64,000 nt of DNA from Caldisericia bacterium. GTDB lineage: Bacteria; Caldisericota; Caldisericia; B22-G15. The translations under genes and the position numbers were made by a program. Shown piece by piece: positions 24,011 to 32,807 of the stretch. The notes under the pieces are model-generated. The model was not told the origin of the DNA, did not search any database, and was given only the letters and a program-made list of their open reading frames with translations. Within the stretch, counting starts at the first letter, position 1. Every line of letters begins with the position of its first letter. The stretch covers positions 103,095 through 167,094 of the forward strand of contig JAOAHY010000002.1 of assembly GCA_026414995.1 (NCBI GenBank), read 5' to 3'.

Positions 24011-26518
24011 ATGAAAAAATTAATTAAAGGGCTAATTCTCTTTTTATTAATTTTCTCATTTGTTCCATTAACTTCTCTTGTTAGAGCAAAAACTCCTTAT
24101 TTTCTTATTCTTTTAGATCAAAAACTTACAAAAGAGCCAATTTCTCTTGAATTTATAAAAGAAACTAAAAATGGTTTTTTATATTTATATAACGGAACTC
24201 AAAAGATAAATGTTCCATACAAAATAGTAAGAGAAATAAGAGAAGATTCAACTGGCTATCATAAATTAAGTGATGTAATTGAGAAATTAAATTTTTACTC
24301 TGAAAGGTATAAAGAAATTACTGAATTAAAATTAATTGGAAAAACTTTTGAAAATAGAGAAATTTATGCATTAAAAATTTCAACTAAAGATATTAAAGAT
24401 AAACCAAAAATTCTAATTGTAGGATGCCATCATGCAAGAGAGTGGATGAGTGTTGAAATTCCAATAAAAATAATCGAGTATTTACTTTTAAATTTTGAAA
24501 ATAATGAAGAGGTAAAAAATTGGATTAAAAATTATGAAATTTGGATCATTCCAGTTTTAAACCCAGATGGTTTTGATTACTCTATTAATAGCAATAGAAT
24601 GTGGAGAAAAAATAGAGTAATTAATTTGGATAATTCAAGAGGAGTTGATAATAATAGAAATTATGGTTATATGTGGGGACTTTCTGATGGCTCATCTGGA
24701 ATTCCTTCATCTGAAACATATAGAGGAAAAGCTCCATTTTCTGAACTTGAAAACATAGCCATAAGAGAATTTGTTTATGAAAATCCTCCATCAATTACTT
24801 TATCATATCACTCTTTTTCTGAACTAATTTTATATCCATGGGGTTATACATCTGAACCGCCTCAAGATAAAGAATTTCTTGAAAAAATAGCAGTTGAAAT
24901 GGCAAAAACAACTGGATCTCCTAATGATAATGATTATCCAGGACCTTATGATTATTATCCTATGCAATCAAGTTTTCTTTATCCCACAAGTGGTGATTTA
25001 ACAGATTTTTTATATGGAGATTTAGGTACATTTGCATATACGATAGAATTAAATTCAGTTCAAGAATTTTTTGACCCCCCATCAGAACTTATTGAACCAA
25101 CATGGGAACAGACAAAAGGGATATTTTTTGTAGCAATGTATTATGTTGACAAGATTGGACTTTTAAAGTTAAAAATAGTTGATGAACAAGGAAATCCTTA
25201 TGAAGGAGAGATCACAATTTTAGAAAAGGGGCTAAAGAAAAAAACTCAAAAGAAAGGTATTTTTAATTATGTTTTGCAAAATGGTGAATATACAATTTCT
25301 ATAAAAGGTAAAAAATATATAGTTTATATTAAAAATGGAGAAGTATCAGAATACTTTATAAATTTGGGTGAAATAAAAATTAATAACAATTTAATTGATT
25401 TTGGAACAATTGAATACAAAGAAAAGTTAGAGTTTAATTTTGAAGTAGAAGGTGAAGGCAAAATTGAAACTAATGAAAAGGTTTTTTTAAATAAGTATGA
25501 ATTTTCAGGAAAAGAAAAAATAGAGGGATTTATTGATACAAAGGATCTTGAATTAGACAAAGACTATGAATTTTTTGTTAAACTAATCGGAAAATCAGAA
25601 ACAAAAGAGATAAAAATAAAGTTCCGCTTTATTAAAGATATAACTCCACCTGAAATAATTTTAAATATAGAAAATGGATATATAACAAATAAAGGTACAA
25701 TAACAATATCAGGTATTACAGAAAATGATGCAAAAGTTTTTTATTTTGATAGAGAAATTCCTCTTAATGAAAAAGGGGGATTTAATTTAGAGATAAATCT
25801 TGTTGAAGGAATAAATGAATTAAAATTTACTGCTTTTGATATATATGGAAATTCAAAAGATTATTATTTAAACATAATTTATGACAAAACTCCTCCTGAG
25901 GTCACCTTTTTTGTCCCAGATGTTTTTAAAACGACCTCAGATAAAATTTTATTAAATGGTATCATTAATGAAAAATCAAATATTTACATAAATAATATTC
26001 ACTTTGGAATTTTTGAAAAAGGTGGTTTTAAAATTGAATACATTTTAGATAAAGAGTTAAATATTTTAAATATTGAAATAGAAGATTTAGCAAAAAATAA
26101 AACAAAATTCATTAAAACAATTTTTAAATTAGAAAAAAAGATAGTTGAGCTTTTTATTTCAAATAAAAAGTTTATTTTAAATGGAGTTGAAAAAGAAATA
26201 GATATATCTCCATTTATTTTAAACGGAAGAACCTATGTTCCAATAAGATTTATTGTTGAAGCATTTGGTGGAAATATAAATTATAATGATAAAGATAAGA
26301 GCATATTATTCATACTTCATGATAAATCTGTTTTAATGTTTGTTGATAAGAAAAATTATTTTGTTAATTTTAAGGAATTCATTATGGACTCTCCTCCAAT
26401 AATTGTTAAACCTGGAAGAGTTATGGTTCCCTTAAGATTTATTGCTGAAGCAATTGGTGCAAACATAATTTGGAATGATAAAGAAAGAAAAGTAATAATT
26501 TCTTATCCTGAGATTTAA
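24011..26518 (+). CDS. Secreted M14 zinc carboxypeptidase with Ig-like and copper-amine-oxidase-N stalk
   Basis: 835 residues. Signal peptide 1-26 (ends LVRA). The M14 domain spans about 80-380: zinc ligands H141 and E144 in CHHAREW, substrate Arg/Asn in NRNYGYMWG, third zinc His in SYHSFSELILYPWG, and the catalytic Glu in YTIELNS near 347. A short beta domain (about 385-450) and two Ig-like/Big-type repeats with TPPE (about 540-700) follow. The C-terminus holds two copper-amine-oxidase-N repeats, recognised by FILNGRTYVPIRFIVEAFGG and RVMVPLRFIAEAIGA, a fold often used for cell-wall attachment. It probably trims peptides outside the cell. No lipobox. Confidence 0.88.
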   Translation: MKKLIKGLILFLLIFSFVPLTSLVRAKTPYFLILLDQKLTKEPISLEFIKETKNGFLYLYNGTQKINVPYKIVREIREDSTGYHKLSDVIEKLNFYSERYKEITELKLIGKTFENREIYALKISTKDIKDKPKILIVGCHHAREWMSVEIPIKIIEYLLLNFENNEEVKNWIKNYEIWIIPVLNPDGFDYSINSNRMWRKNRVINLDNSRGVDNNRNYGYMWGLSDGSSGIPSSETYRGKAPFSELENIAIREFVYENPPSITLSYHSFSELILYPWGYTSEPPQDKEFLEKIAVEMAKTTGSPNDNDYPGPYDYYPMQSSFLYPTSGDLTDFLYGDLGTFAYTIELNSVQEFFDPPSELIEPTWEQTKGIFFVAMYYVDKIGLLKLKIVDEQGNPYEGEITILEKGLKKKTQKKGIFNYVLQNGEYTISIKGKKYIVYIKNGEVSEYFINLGEIKINNNLIDFGTIEYKEKLEFNFEVEGEGKIETNEKVFLNKYEFSGKEKIEGFIDTKDLELDKDYEFFVKLIGKSETKEIKIKFRFIKDITPPEIILNIENGYITNKGTITISGITENDAKVFYFDREIPLNEKGGFNLEINLVEGINELKFTAFDIYGNSKDYYLNIIYDKTPPEVTFFVPDVFKTTSDKILLNGIINEKSNIYINNIHFGIFEKGGFKIEYILDKELNILNIEIEDLAKNKTKFIKTIFKLEKKIVELFISNKKFILNGVEKEIDISPFILNGRTYVPIRFIVEAFGGNINYNDKDKSILFILHDKSVLMFVDKKNYFVNFKEFIMDSPPIIVKPGRVMVPLRFIAEAIGANIIWNDKERKVIISYPEI

Positions 26519-26519
26519 T

Positions 26520-28322
26520 TTAACCCATACCTCCACCAGAACCACCTCCGCCTCCTCCCCCTCCACCTGAAAATCCACCACCGCCACCACCTCCTGAACT
26601 CCAAGAACTACTTGATGTTTTATATGCAGATGCAGTTGCAGTTGCAATTTGAGATATTGCAGAATTTAAAGAGTTAAGACCGTAATTTATATTTGAAAAA
26701 TGAGATGCTGTTGCAAATGCTATTAATTTTCCATTTTCAATATCTTCAATTTGAGGGAAAATAATTTTTAATGCCTTTAGAACAGTTTTTGCAACACCTA
26801 AAACTGTTCCATAAATTAAATATTTTTCCCATAAAACTATTGACTTTGGACCATAATCTTTAAGATTTGAAAAATCACTTAAAAATCTCTTAAATGCATT
26901 CCATTTATCAAAATCTTCTTTTCCTTTAAATGACCTTCTTCTCATTGCAGCAGCACCAATTATAATATAAATTGGAGTTAAAATTAACCATATAAGATAA
27001 AGAAAATTTTTAAATAATATTGTTAAGATAAATGCAACTATTGGAATTAAACATCCTAATCCAACAATAATTGAACTTTTCTTCTCGCTAACTTTATCAA
27101 AAAAGTCATATTTTGAAGATTCATTTTTAATCTCCTCTTTAAATTTTTCAAAACTATAATAATATTTTTCTCTATTTTTCTTGATTTTTTTATTCAAATC
27201 TTTTATTGTAAATGAATCACCTTTATCAAATAAAATTTTATCTATTAAGACTTTTTCAAATTCTGAAAGTTCTTGTTCTTTTTTTTGATAATTTTCTCTA
27301 TCAAGTATAAAAGTAATATCTTTTCTTGAAGTAGGAATTTCTTCTAAATCAATAATTCCTTTATGAATTAAATCCATAACTGTTGCTTTTAAAAAAGAGT
27401 CTTGGAAATTTCCAAAAGTCATAAGATGTCCTAAAATAGCAGGTTTTATATCACTTGGTGGTTCCCTAAAATATTCAAAATTTTTTGTTATATTATATTC
27501 TTTTCCATATTTTAAATATTGTCTTAAAAGAAGAATAACAAAAAGAATTAAACCTAAAAAGGGGAGCCAGACATTCACTTTTGCTAAAACTCTTTTTCTA
27601 TTAGCTTCATTTGCCCATTTTTTCTCTTCGGCTATTACTTTTTCTTTTATAAACCCTTTTATTTTGTTCTGAGTTATAAAATAGTTAGAAGGGATAAGAA
27701 TTCTTGCTTCAACAAAAGTATTTGGAGGAACATCTTCAACATAAAGAAATATTTTTTTATCATCTATCTTTTTAATTTCACCCCAAAGTGGTCCATGAGC
27801 CCAAATAAGATATTCACTAACAGGAACAGGAGTTACTAAATTTATTGTTGATTCAAATTTTCCAATTTTCTTATCCCATCCTTCTCCTTGTAGTTTCCAA
27901 TAAAATTCTCCAAAATCTTCATAAACTTTTATTAATCCACTTAACTTATAAATAAATCTAAATGTTTTTGTTTCATCTATAGCAGTATAATAAAAATTAA
28001 TTCTATAATAACTTCCTCTATCCTCTATATAATAGGAATAAGGTGTATTTGATGTGTCCTTTTTATAAATTTTATTTCCTTCATAAATTTCAAATAATTC
28101 AAGATTTTCATAGCCAGCTTTTGGCAAATCATAAAACCCATAAGAAAAACTACCCTGAAATGAATAAGTTCTTTCTTCAACGAAATTTGCACTACCATCT
28201 TTATTAATTGTTACATCAATTTTTACTTGAGGTATTGAATAATCTTTTGCATAAGAGATATTAAATTTTAATATAAATATTAAAGAAAATAAAAAAAATA
28301 TAATAAGAATCTTTTTTTTCAT
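26520..28322 (-). CDS. DUF2207 membrane protein with Gly-rich C-terminal tail
   Basis: 600 residues. Signal peptide (1-25), a long extracytoplasmic beta region (about 28-235, with DVTINKDGSANFVEERTY and YRINFYYTAIDETKTF), a membrane helix (about 248-268), a cytoplasmic segment with PPSDIKPAILGHLMTFG and ATVMDLIHKGIIDLEE, two more helices (about 415-455) and a tail that is nearly all Gly and Ser. The layout signal-beta-TM-winged-helix-2TM-Gly tail is that of the DUF2207 family, whose function is unknown. GGAG Shine-Dalgarno. The stop lies one base from the carboxypeptidase stop on the other strand. Confidence 0.9.
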   Translation of the reverse strand: MKKKILIIFFLFSLIFILKFNISYAKDYSIPQVKIDVTINKDGSANFVEERTYSFQGSFSYGFYDLPKAGYENLELFEIYEGNKIYKKDTSNTPYSYYIEDRGSYYRINFYYTAIDETKTFRFIYKLSGLIKVYEDFGEFYWKLQGEGWDKKIGKFESTINLVTPVPVSEYLIWAHGPLWGEIKKIDDKKIFLYVEDVPPNTFVEARILIPSNYFITQNKIKGFIKEKVIAEEKKWANEANRKRVLAKVNVWLPFLGLILFVILLLRQYLKYGKEYNITKNFEYFREPPSDIKPAILGHLMTFGNFQDSFLKATVMDLIHKGIIDLEEIPTSRKDITFILDRENYQKKEQELSEFEKVLIDKILFDKGDSFTIKDLNKKIKKNREKYYYSFEKFKEEIKNESSKYDFFDKVSEKKSSIIVGLGCLIPIVAFILTILFKNFLYLIWLILTPIYIIIGAAAMRRRSFKGKEDFDKWNAFKRFLSDFSNLKDYGPKSIVLWEKYLIYGTVLGVAKTVLKALKIIFPQIEDIENGKLIAFATASHFSNINYGLNSLNSAISQIATATASAYKTSSSSWSSGGGGGGGFSGGGGGGGGGSGGGMG

Positions 28323-28362
28323 ATAAAATTCTCCTTTAAATAAATTTATTCAATTTTATCAT

Positions 28363-28593
28363 TTATTTAACTATTTCTCCACTAAATGTGAAACTCCCCT
28401 TTTTTAATCTTATATAAATTTTAGTATCAACTCCAATTAAATTACCACATTCACAAAAATATTTATCATTAATTTTAACAATATGATAAACTTCTTTTAT
28501 TCTATTTTTCCATAGATGAAGGAGTCTACCTTCTCCAATTTTTTCATATTTACATAATTTCTTTTTACATTTAGAACATCTAAGGGTAAGCAT
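28363..28593 (-). CDS. Small zinc-ribbon-like protein
   Basis: 76 residues. CSKC near 6-9 and CECG near 48-51 form a four-cysteine zinc ribbon; between them GEGRLLHLWKNRIKE is basic. The second half ends with FTFSGEIVK. The pattern RCxxC...G-x-G-x-x-x-x-x-W-x-x-R-I...C-x-C-G-x-x-I-G occurs in small archaeal and bacterial ribbon proteins of unknown role. No Shine-Dalgarno. It follows a 36-codon frame and threonine synthase on the same strand. Confidence 0.6.
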   Translation of the reverse strand: MLTLRCSKCKKKLCKYEKIGEGRLLHLWKNRIKEVYHIVKINDKYFCECGNLIGVDTKIYIRLKKGSFTFSGEIVK

Positions 28594-28595
28594 AA

Positions 28596-28706
28596 TTAAA
28601 ATGCGATTTTAATACAACTTTTAATTAAAAATATCAAAATTATTAATAAAACAATGAAAACAATTATTCTAAATAAACAACTAATTAAACAATATCCATT
28701 TTCCAT
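28596..28706 (-). CDS. Possible 36-residue single-span membrane peptide
   Basis: ATG at 28704-28706 opens a 36-codon frame ending two bases before the zinc-ribbon gene. It would give a short Cys-containing start (MENGYCLISC), one hydrophobic segment rich in Ile, Leu, Val and Phe, and KSCIKIAF at the end. No Shine-Dalgarno; TAAAAT lies six bases upstream. Low-complexity AT-rich DNA can give such frames by chance. Confidence 0.25.
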   Translation of the reverse strand: MENGYCLISCLFRIIVFIVLLIILIFLIKSCIKIAF

Positions 28707-28725
28707 ATGATAATTTTAAAATAAT

Positions 28726-29826
28726 TTATAAAGATTTTAAACCACTCCCTGTTAAAATACACACTATATTCTCTTTTTTCTTTAATCTTTTTATATATTT
28801 TTTTAATCCTAAATATTGAACTGCTGATGTTGGTTCAACGAAAATTCCCCTTTTTGAAAGTTCAGTTTGAGCTAATATAATCTCTTCTTCTTTTGCAATC
28901 AACACTTCTCCTTGTGTTTCATAGATTACTTTTAAAATCTCTTTCCCTCTTAAAGGTTCTGCTATAGCAATTCCTTCTGCAATTGTATACTTTTTATTAA
29001 ATTTATCTATTTTAATACTTTTCTTTTTATAAGCTTCATAAATAGGTGCGCAATTTTCAGATTGAACACAAATTATTTTTGGATATTTATTTATTAAACC
29101 GCTTTCTTTTAAATCTTTAAAACCTCTATAAATACCTAAAAGAAGCGAACCATTTCCAACTGGTATTATTAAAGAATCGGGCAAAGAAAATTCTAATTGT
29201 TCAAAAATTTCATAAATAATTGTTTTTGTTCCCTGAATAAAATATGGGTTTAAAAAATGACTTGCATAATAAAAATTTTTGGCATACTCTTTTGCTTTAA
29301 TATGAACCTCTTCTCTTGAAAAAGGTAAAATATGTAAATTAGCACCAAATATTTCTATTTGTTTAATCTTATTTTTAGATGCACTATTAGGAACAAATAT
29401 ATCACATTCAATACCTCCTAAAGCACAATATGAAGCAATAGATGCACCAGCATTTCCAGATGAATCTTCCACAACTCTTTTTACTCCAAGTTCTTTAACC
29501 TTACTTATTAAAACAGTAGACCCTCTATCTTTAAAAGATCCAGTTGGAAATAAAAAATCAAGTTTAAAATAAATTTCATTATCTTCAATATTTAATTTAA
29601 TTATTGGTGTAAAACCTTCATTAAAAGAAACTAAATTTTTCTCATCCCTGATTGGTAAAAATTTTCTATATCTCCAAAGACCATATTTATTTTTATCAAT
29701 GGTTTCTATTTTGAACTTAGGATTAAATTCTAAATCTAAAGAACCACCACAATCACATATAACCTTTTTATCCTCTTCTCTATAAACTCTTCCACATTCT
29801 GAACATTTAAGATTTGGTTTCACCAT
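28726..29826 (-). CDS. thrC: Threonine synthase
   Basis: 366 residues. An N-terminal zinc ribbon (LKCSECGRVY ... CDCGG) precedes the fold-type II PLP domain. The PLP lysine is in PTGSFKDRG near 95-100; GNAGASIASYCA and PVGNGSLLLG form the cofactor loops. The N-terminal ribbon and the length of about 365 residues place it with the shorter, SAM-independent group. It turns O-phosphohomoserine into threonine; homoserine kinase and dehydrogenase genes are not in the window. It starts four bases after the big HD-GYP gene stop, so it probably shares that transcript. Confidence 0.92.
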   Translation of the reverse strand: MVKPNLKCSECGRVYREEDKKVICDCGGSLDLEFNPKFKIETIDKNKYGLWRYRKFLPIRDEKNLVSFNEGFTPIIKLNIEDNEIYFKLDFLFPTGSFKDRGSTVLISKVKELGVKRVVEDSSGNAGASIASYCALGGIECDIFVPNSASKNKIKQIEIFGANLHILPFSREEVHIKAKEYAKNFYYASHFLNPYFIQGTKTIIYEIFEQLEFSLPDSLIIPVGNGSLLLGIYRGFKDLKESGLINKYPKIICVQSENCAPIYEAYKKKSIKIDKFNKKYTIAEGIAIAEPLRGKEILKVIYETQGEVLIAKEEEIILAQTELSKRGIFVEPTSAVQYLGLKKYIKRLKKKENIVCILTGSGLKSL

Positions 29827-29830
29827 TTAT

Positions 29831-32785
29831 TTATTCTGAATTTATTTCTTTGTTAATAATTAATTCCTCAAATATATCAACTATAATTGGATCATACAAA
29901 ATTCCCTTTTTTTCTTTTAATTCTTTTAATGCTTCTTCACAACTAAAAGCTGGTCTATAAGGTCTATGTGATGTCATTGCTTCATAAACATCGCAAACAG
30001 CAATAATTCTTGCTTCAAGAAGAATATCATCATCTTTTAAGCCTAATGGATATCCTGAACCATCGAATCTCTCATGGTGCTGCAAAACAATATCTGCAAT
30101 TGGACTTAAATATTCAACTCTTTTTATAATTTCATAACCATTGTGTGAATGCTCTTTTACAAGAGAAAATTCATTTTCAGATAGTTTGCCACCCTTATTT
30201 AAAACCTCAGTTGGTATTGTTAATTTGCCTATATCATGCATAAATGATGCTAATCTTATTTTTTCAACAACATCTTCTGGTAAATTTAATTTCTTTGCAA
30301 TTTTTTCTGCAAGATATGCGACTCTTCCTTGATGACCCAATGTGTAAGGGTCTTTCATCTCTGTTATTTTAGTTACTAAATTTAAAACATTATCAAGTGA
30401 TTTTGCAAGTTTCTTTCTACTTTCTTCTAATTCTTCTTTTAATCTTTTTTCTTCAGTTATATCTCTTAAAATACCAAAAGAATACAAAAATTTTCCATTT
30501 TCATCATAAACTGCTGATGCAAATAGTTGTCCCCAAAATATATTACCATCTTTTCTTATATATCTTTTTTCAATATTAAAATAATCTATTTCTTTATTAA
30601 TAAGTTTTTTAAATAACTCATATTGTCTTTTATAATCTTCAGGAAAAGTAATATCTTTCCATGTTAGTTTCTTTAATTCTTCTTCAGAATAACCTAATAA
30701 ATTTAAATAAACATTATTATATGCTATATAATTGTCGTTTTCATCAACTATTGCAACACCAAGAGGATTTTTTTCAAAAAATAGTCTAAATTTTTTCTCA
30801 CTTTCATAAAGAGCATTTTCTAAAATTTTACTTTCCGTTATATCTTCAATCATCGCAAATTCAAATTGAAATTCTCCTTTTTCATCAAAAAGTGCTGCGC
30901 AGTTTAATCTTGCAAAGATTATTTCACCATCTTTTCTTACAAATCTCTTTTCAATTGTATAAAAATCTATCTCTTTATTTATCAATTTTTGGAAGTTTTC
31001 CCAATCTTTATCAATATCATCAGGATAAGTATATTCTTTCCAAGAAATCTTTGATAATTCATCTAAACTATAACCTACCATCTTTAAAAATGCATCATTT
31101 GAGGCCAAAAGTTTACCATCTCTATCAGACATAGTAATTCCGATAGGAGATTTTTCAAATAGTGTTCTAAATCTTTTCTCGCTTTCTTTTAATTTAATTT
31201 CCATCTCTTTTCTTATGGTTATATCCTCAGTCATTGCTATTTCATAAAGAAAGTTTCCTTTTTCATCATCAACTCTAACAACTTTTAAATTCATCCAAAA
31301 TATTTCACCATTTTTCCTAATTCCTCTTTTCTCAAGAGAATAAGAATAAAGTTCTCCTTTAACTAATTTATTAAATTTTTCTAAATCTTCTTGAAGGTCT
31401 TCTGGATAAGTTAAATCCATCCATTTAATATTTTTTAATTCATGAAGTTTATAACCCATTATCTCTTCCCACTTTGGGTTGCAGTAAATAATTTCACCAT
31501 TTTTATCTGTTAAAGTAATTCCAACTGGTGAATTCTCAAAAAGAACTTTAAATTTTTTCTCAGTTTCAAATAATTCTTCTTTTGTTTTAACACTTTCTGT
31601 TATATCTGTAACAATACCTTGAATTATTTTAACTCGTGGTATCTCAGCTCTTAAAATAGATATATTAATGCTAGCCCATTTTATTTCACCATTTTTATTT
31701 ATAAATCTAAATATCTCTGTGTATGCTTGATTTTCATTTTTATTAACATTTGAAATTAAATTTTGAATTTTTTCAAAATCATCTTTATAAATATAGTTTT
31801 CTAAATTTATATTTTTATTAATAAACTCATTTTTATTAAATCCAGTTATGTTTTCAAAATTTCCTTCAATTTCAATAACTTTTAAATTGTTTGATTCAAG
31901 AGTTGCAGTAAAAATAAACCCTTTAATGTTGTTTAACAATGCCCTTCTATTCTCGTTCTCTTTTAGTCTTTGAATTACAACAGATATATTATCAGCAATA
32001 AAAGAGATCAAATTTAAATCTTCATCTGTATAATAAACTTCTTTTTCATAAATTTGTAAAGCTATTACTCCAATAAATTTATCAAATACTTTTAAAGGAG
32101 CACCAATGTAAAACTCTGGACAAGTTCCATAAAAAATTATTTCTCCTTTATCTCTTAGTTTTTCTATCTCTTCTCTTTTTAAAAGAAATGGTTTTTCATT
32201 TTTTAAAATATATTCAGTAATTCCACCTCTTCTTTTTCTTGGTTCAGGTTTTTCATCTTTTAAATCAACAAAATATGGGAAATAAATGTATTCACCACTT
32301 TCATCTATTAAAGAGATGTAAAAGTTTTCTGCATATAAGTACTCTTTTATTAATTTATGAATCTCCTCAAAAAATTCTTTAAGATTAGTTGTTCTAAAAC
32401 CAAAAAATGAAATTTTATAAAGAATTTTTGTTAAAATATCTTTTCTTTTTTCATCAGTTATATCCTTTAAAATTAATAAATTTTTTTGTTCTTCTAATTC
32501 AACTATAATAATTTTAAAAAATTTATAATTACCTTTTTTTGTTTTTAATTTAATTGATAAGGATTCTCTATCTTTATTTTTTAAAAATTCTACAAAATTA
32601 GGATACTCTTTATCATCATAAAATAACTCTTTTATTTCTTTTCCAATGATTTCATCTTCAGTATATCCAAGTAATTCTTTTATATTTTTACTTATTAACA
32701 ATATCTTTCCATTATCTAATAATATGGAGATATGGTCTTTTAAATTATTAAAAATAGTTATTATAGATTCGTTGATTTTGTTCAT
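29831..32785 (-). CDS. Large PAS-GAF-PAS-HD-GYP cyclic-di-GMP phosphodiesterase-like protein
   Basis: 984 residues, no membrane segment. Order: PAS (about 10-115), GAF (about 125-270, with IGAPLKVFDKFIGVIALQIYE), then four PAS domains in tandem (about 285-400, 410-530, 535-655 and 660-780). The last three are near-copies sharing FEKSPIGITMSDRDG-like starts and RKDGEI/N-F-W-type middles. The HD-GYP domain follows (HDIGK near 850, HHERFDGSGYPLG near 911). There is no GGDEF. It should break down cyclic-di-GMP in response to signals sensed by the PAS/GAF stack. The start has TATAAT seven bases upstream and no Shine-Dalgarno. ThrC follows after four bases. Confidence 0.9.
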   Translation of the reverse strand: MNKINESIITIFNNLKDHISILLDNGKILLISKNIKELLGYTEDEIIGKEIKELFYDDKEYPNFVEFLKNKDRESLSIKLKTKKGNYKFFKIIIVELEEQKNLLILKDITDEKRKDILTKILYKISFFGFRTTNLKEFFEEIHKLIKEYLYAENFYISLIDESGEYIYFPYFVDLKDEKPEPRKRRGGITEYILKNEKPFLLKREEIEKLRDKGEIIFYGTCPEFYIGAPLKVFDKFIGVIALQIYEKEVYYTDEDLNLISFIADNISVVIQRLKENENRRALLNNIKGFIFTATLESNNLKVIEIEGNFENITGFNKNEFINKNINLENYIYKDDFEKIQNLISNVNKNENQAYTEIFRFINKNGEIKWASINISILRAEIPRVKIIQGIVTDITESVKTKEELFETEKKFKVLFENSPVGITLTDKNGEIIYCNPKWEEIMGYKLHELKNIKWMDLTYPEDLQEDLEKFNKLVKGELYSYSLEKRGIRKNGEIFWMNLKVVRVDDEKGNFLYEIAMTEDITIRKEMEIKLKESEKRFRTLFEKSPIGITMSDRDGKLLASNDAFLKMVGYSLDELSKISWKEYTYPDDIDKDWENFQKLINKEIDFYTIEKRFVRKDGEIIFARLNCAALFDEKGEFQFEFAMIEDITESKILENALYESEKKFRLFFEKNPLGVAIVDENDNYIAYNNVYLNLLGYSEEELKKLTWKDITFPEDYKRQYELFKKLINKEIDYFNIEKRYIRKDGNIFWGQLFASAVYDENGKFLYSFGILRDITEEKRLKEELEESRKKLAKSLDNVLNLVTKITEMKDPYTLGHQGRVAYLAEKIAKKLNLPEDVVEKIRLASFMHDIGKLTIPTEVLNKGGKLSENEFSLVKEHSHNGYEIIKRVEYLSPIADIVLQHHERFDGSGYPLGLKDDDILLEARIIAVCDVYEAMTSHRPYRPAFSCEEALKELKEKKGILYDPIIVDIFEELIINKEINSE

Positions 32786-32792
32786 CTATTTA

Positions 32793-32801
32793 ATTATAAC
32801 A
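32793..32801 (-). promoter_or_regulatory. Extended -10, leaderless start of the PAS-HD-GYP gene
   Basis: On the minus strand TG-T-TATAAT ends seven bases before the ATG at 32785. A purine start point at the usual distance would be the A of the ATG itself. Confidence 0.55.
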
Positions 32802-32807
32802 AATTCT

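Noticed and set aside
26432..26647. 71-codon minus frame rich in Val, Gln and Glu
   Set aside because: Shadow of the Gly-rich tail of the DUF2207 gene and the end of the carboxypeptidase gene in another frame.
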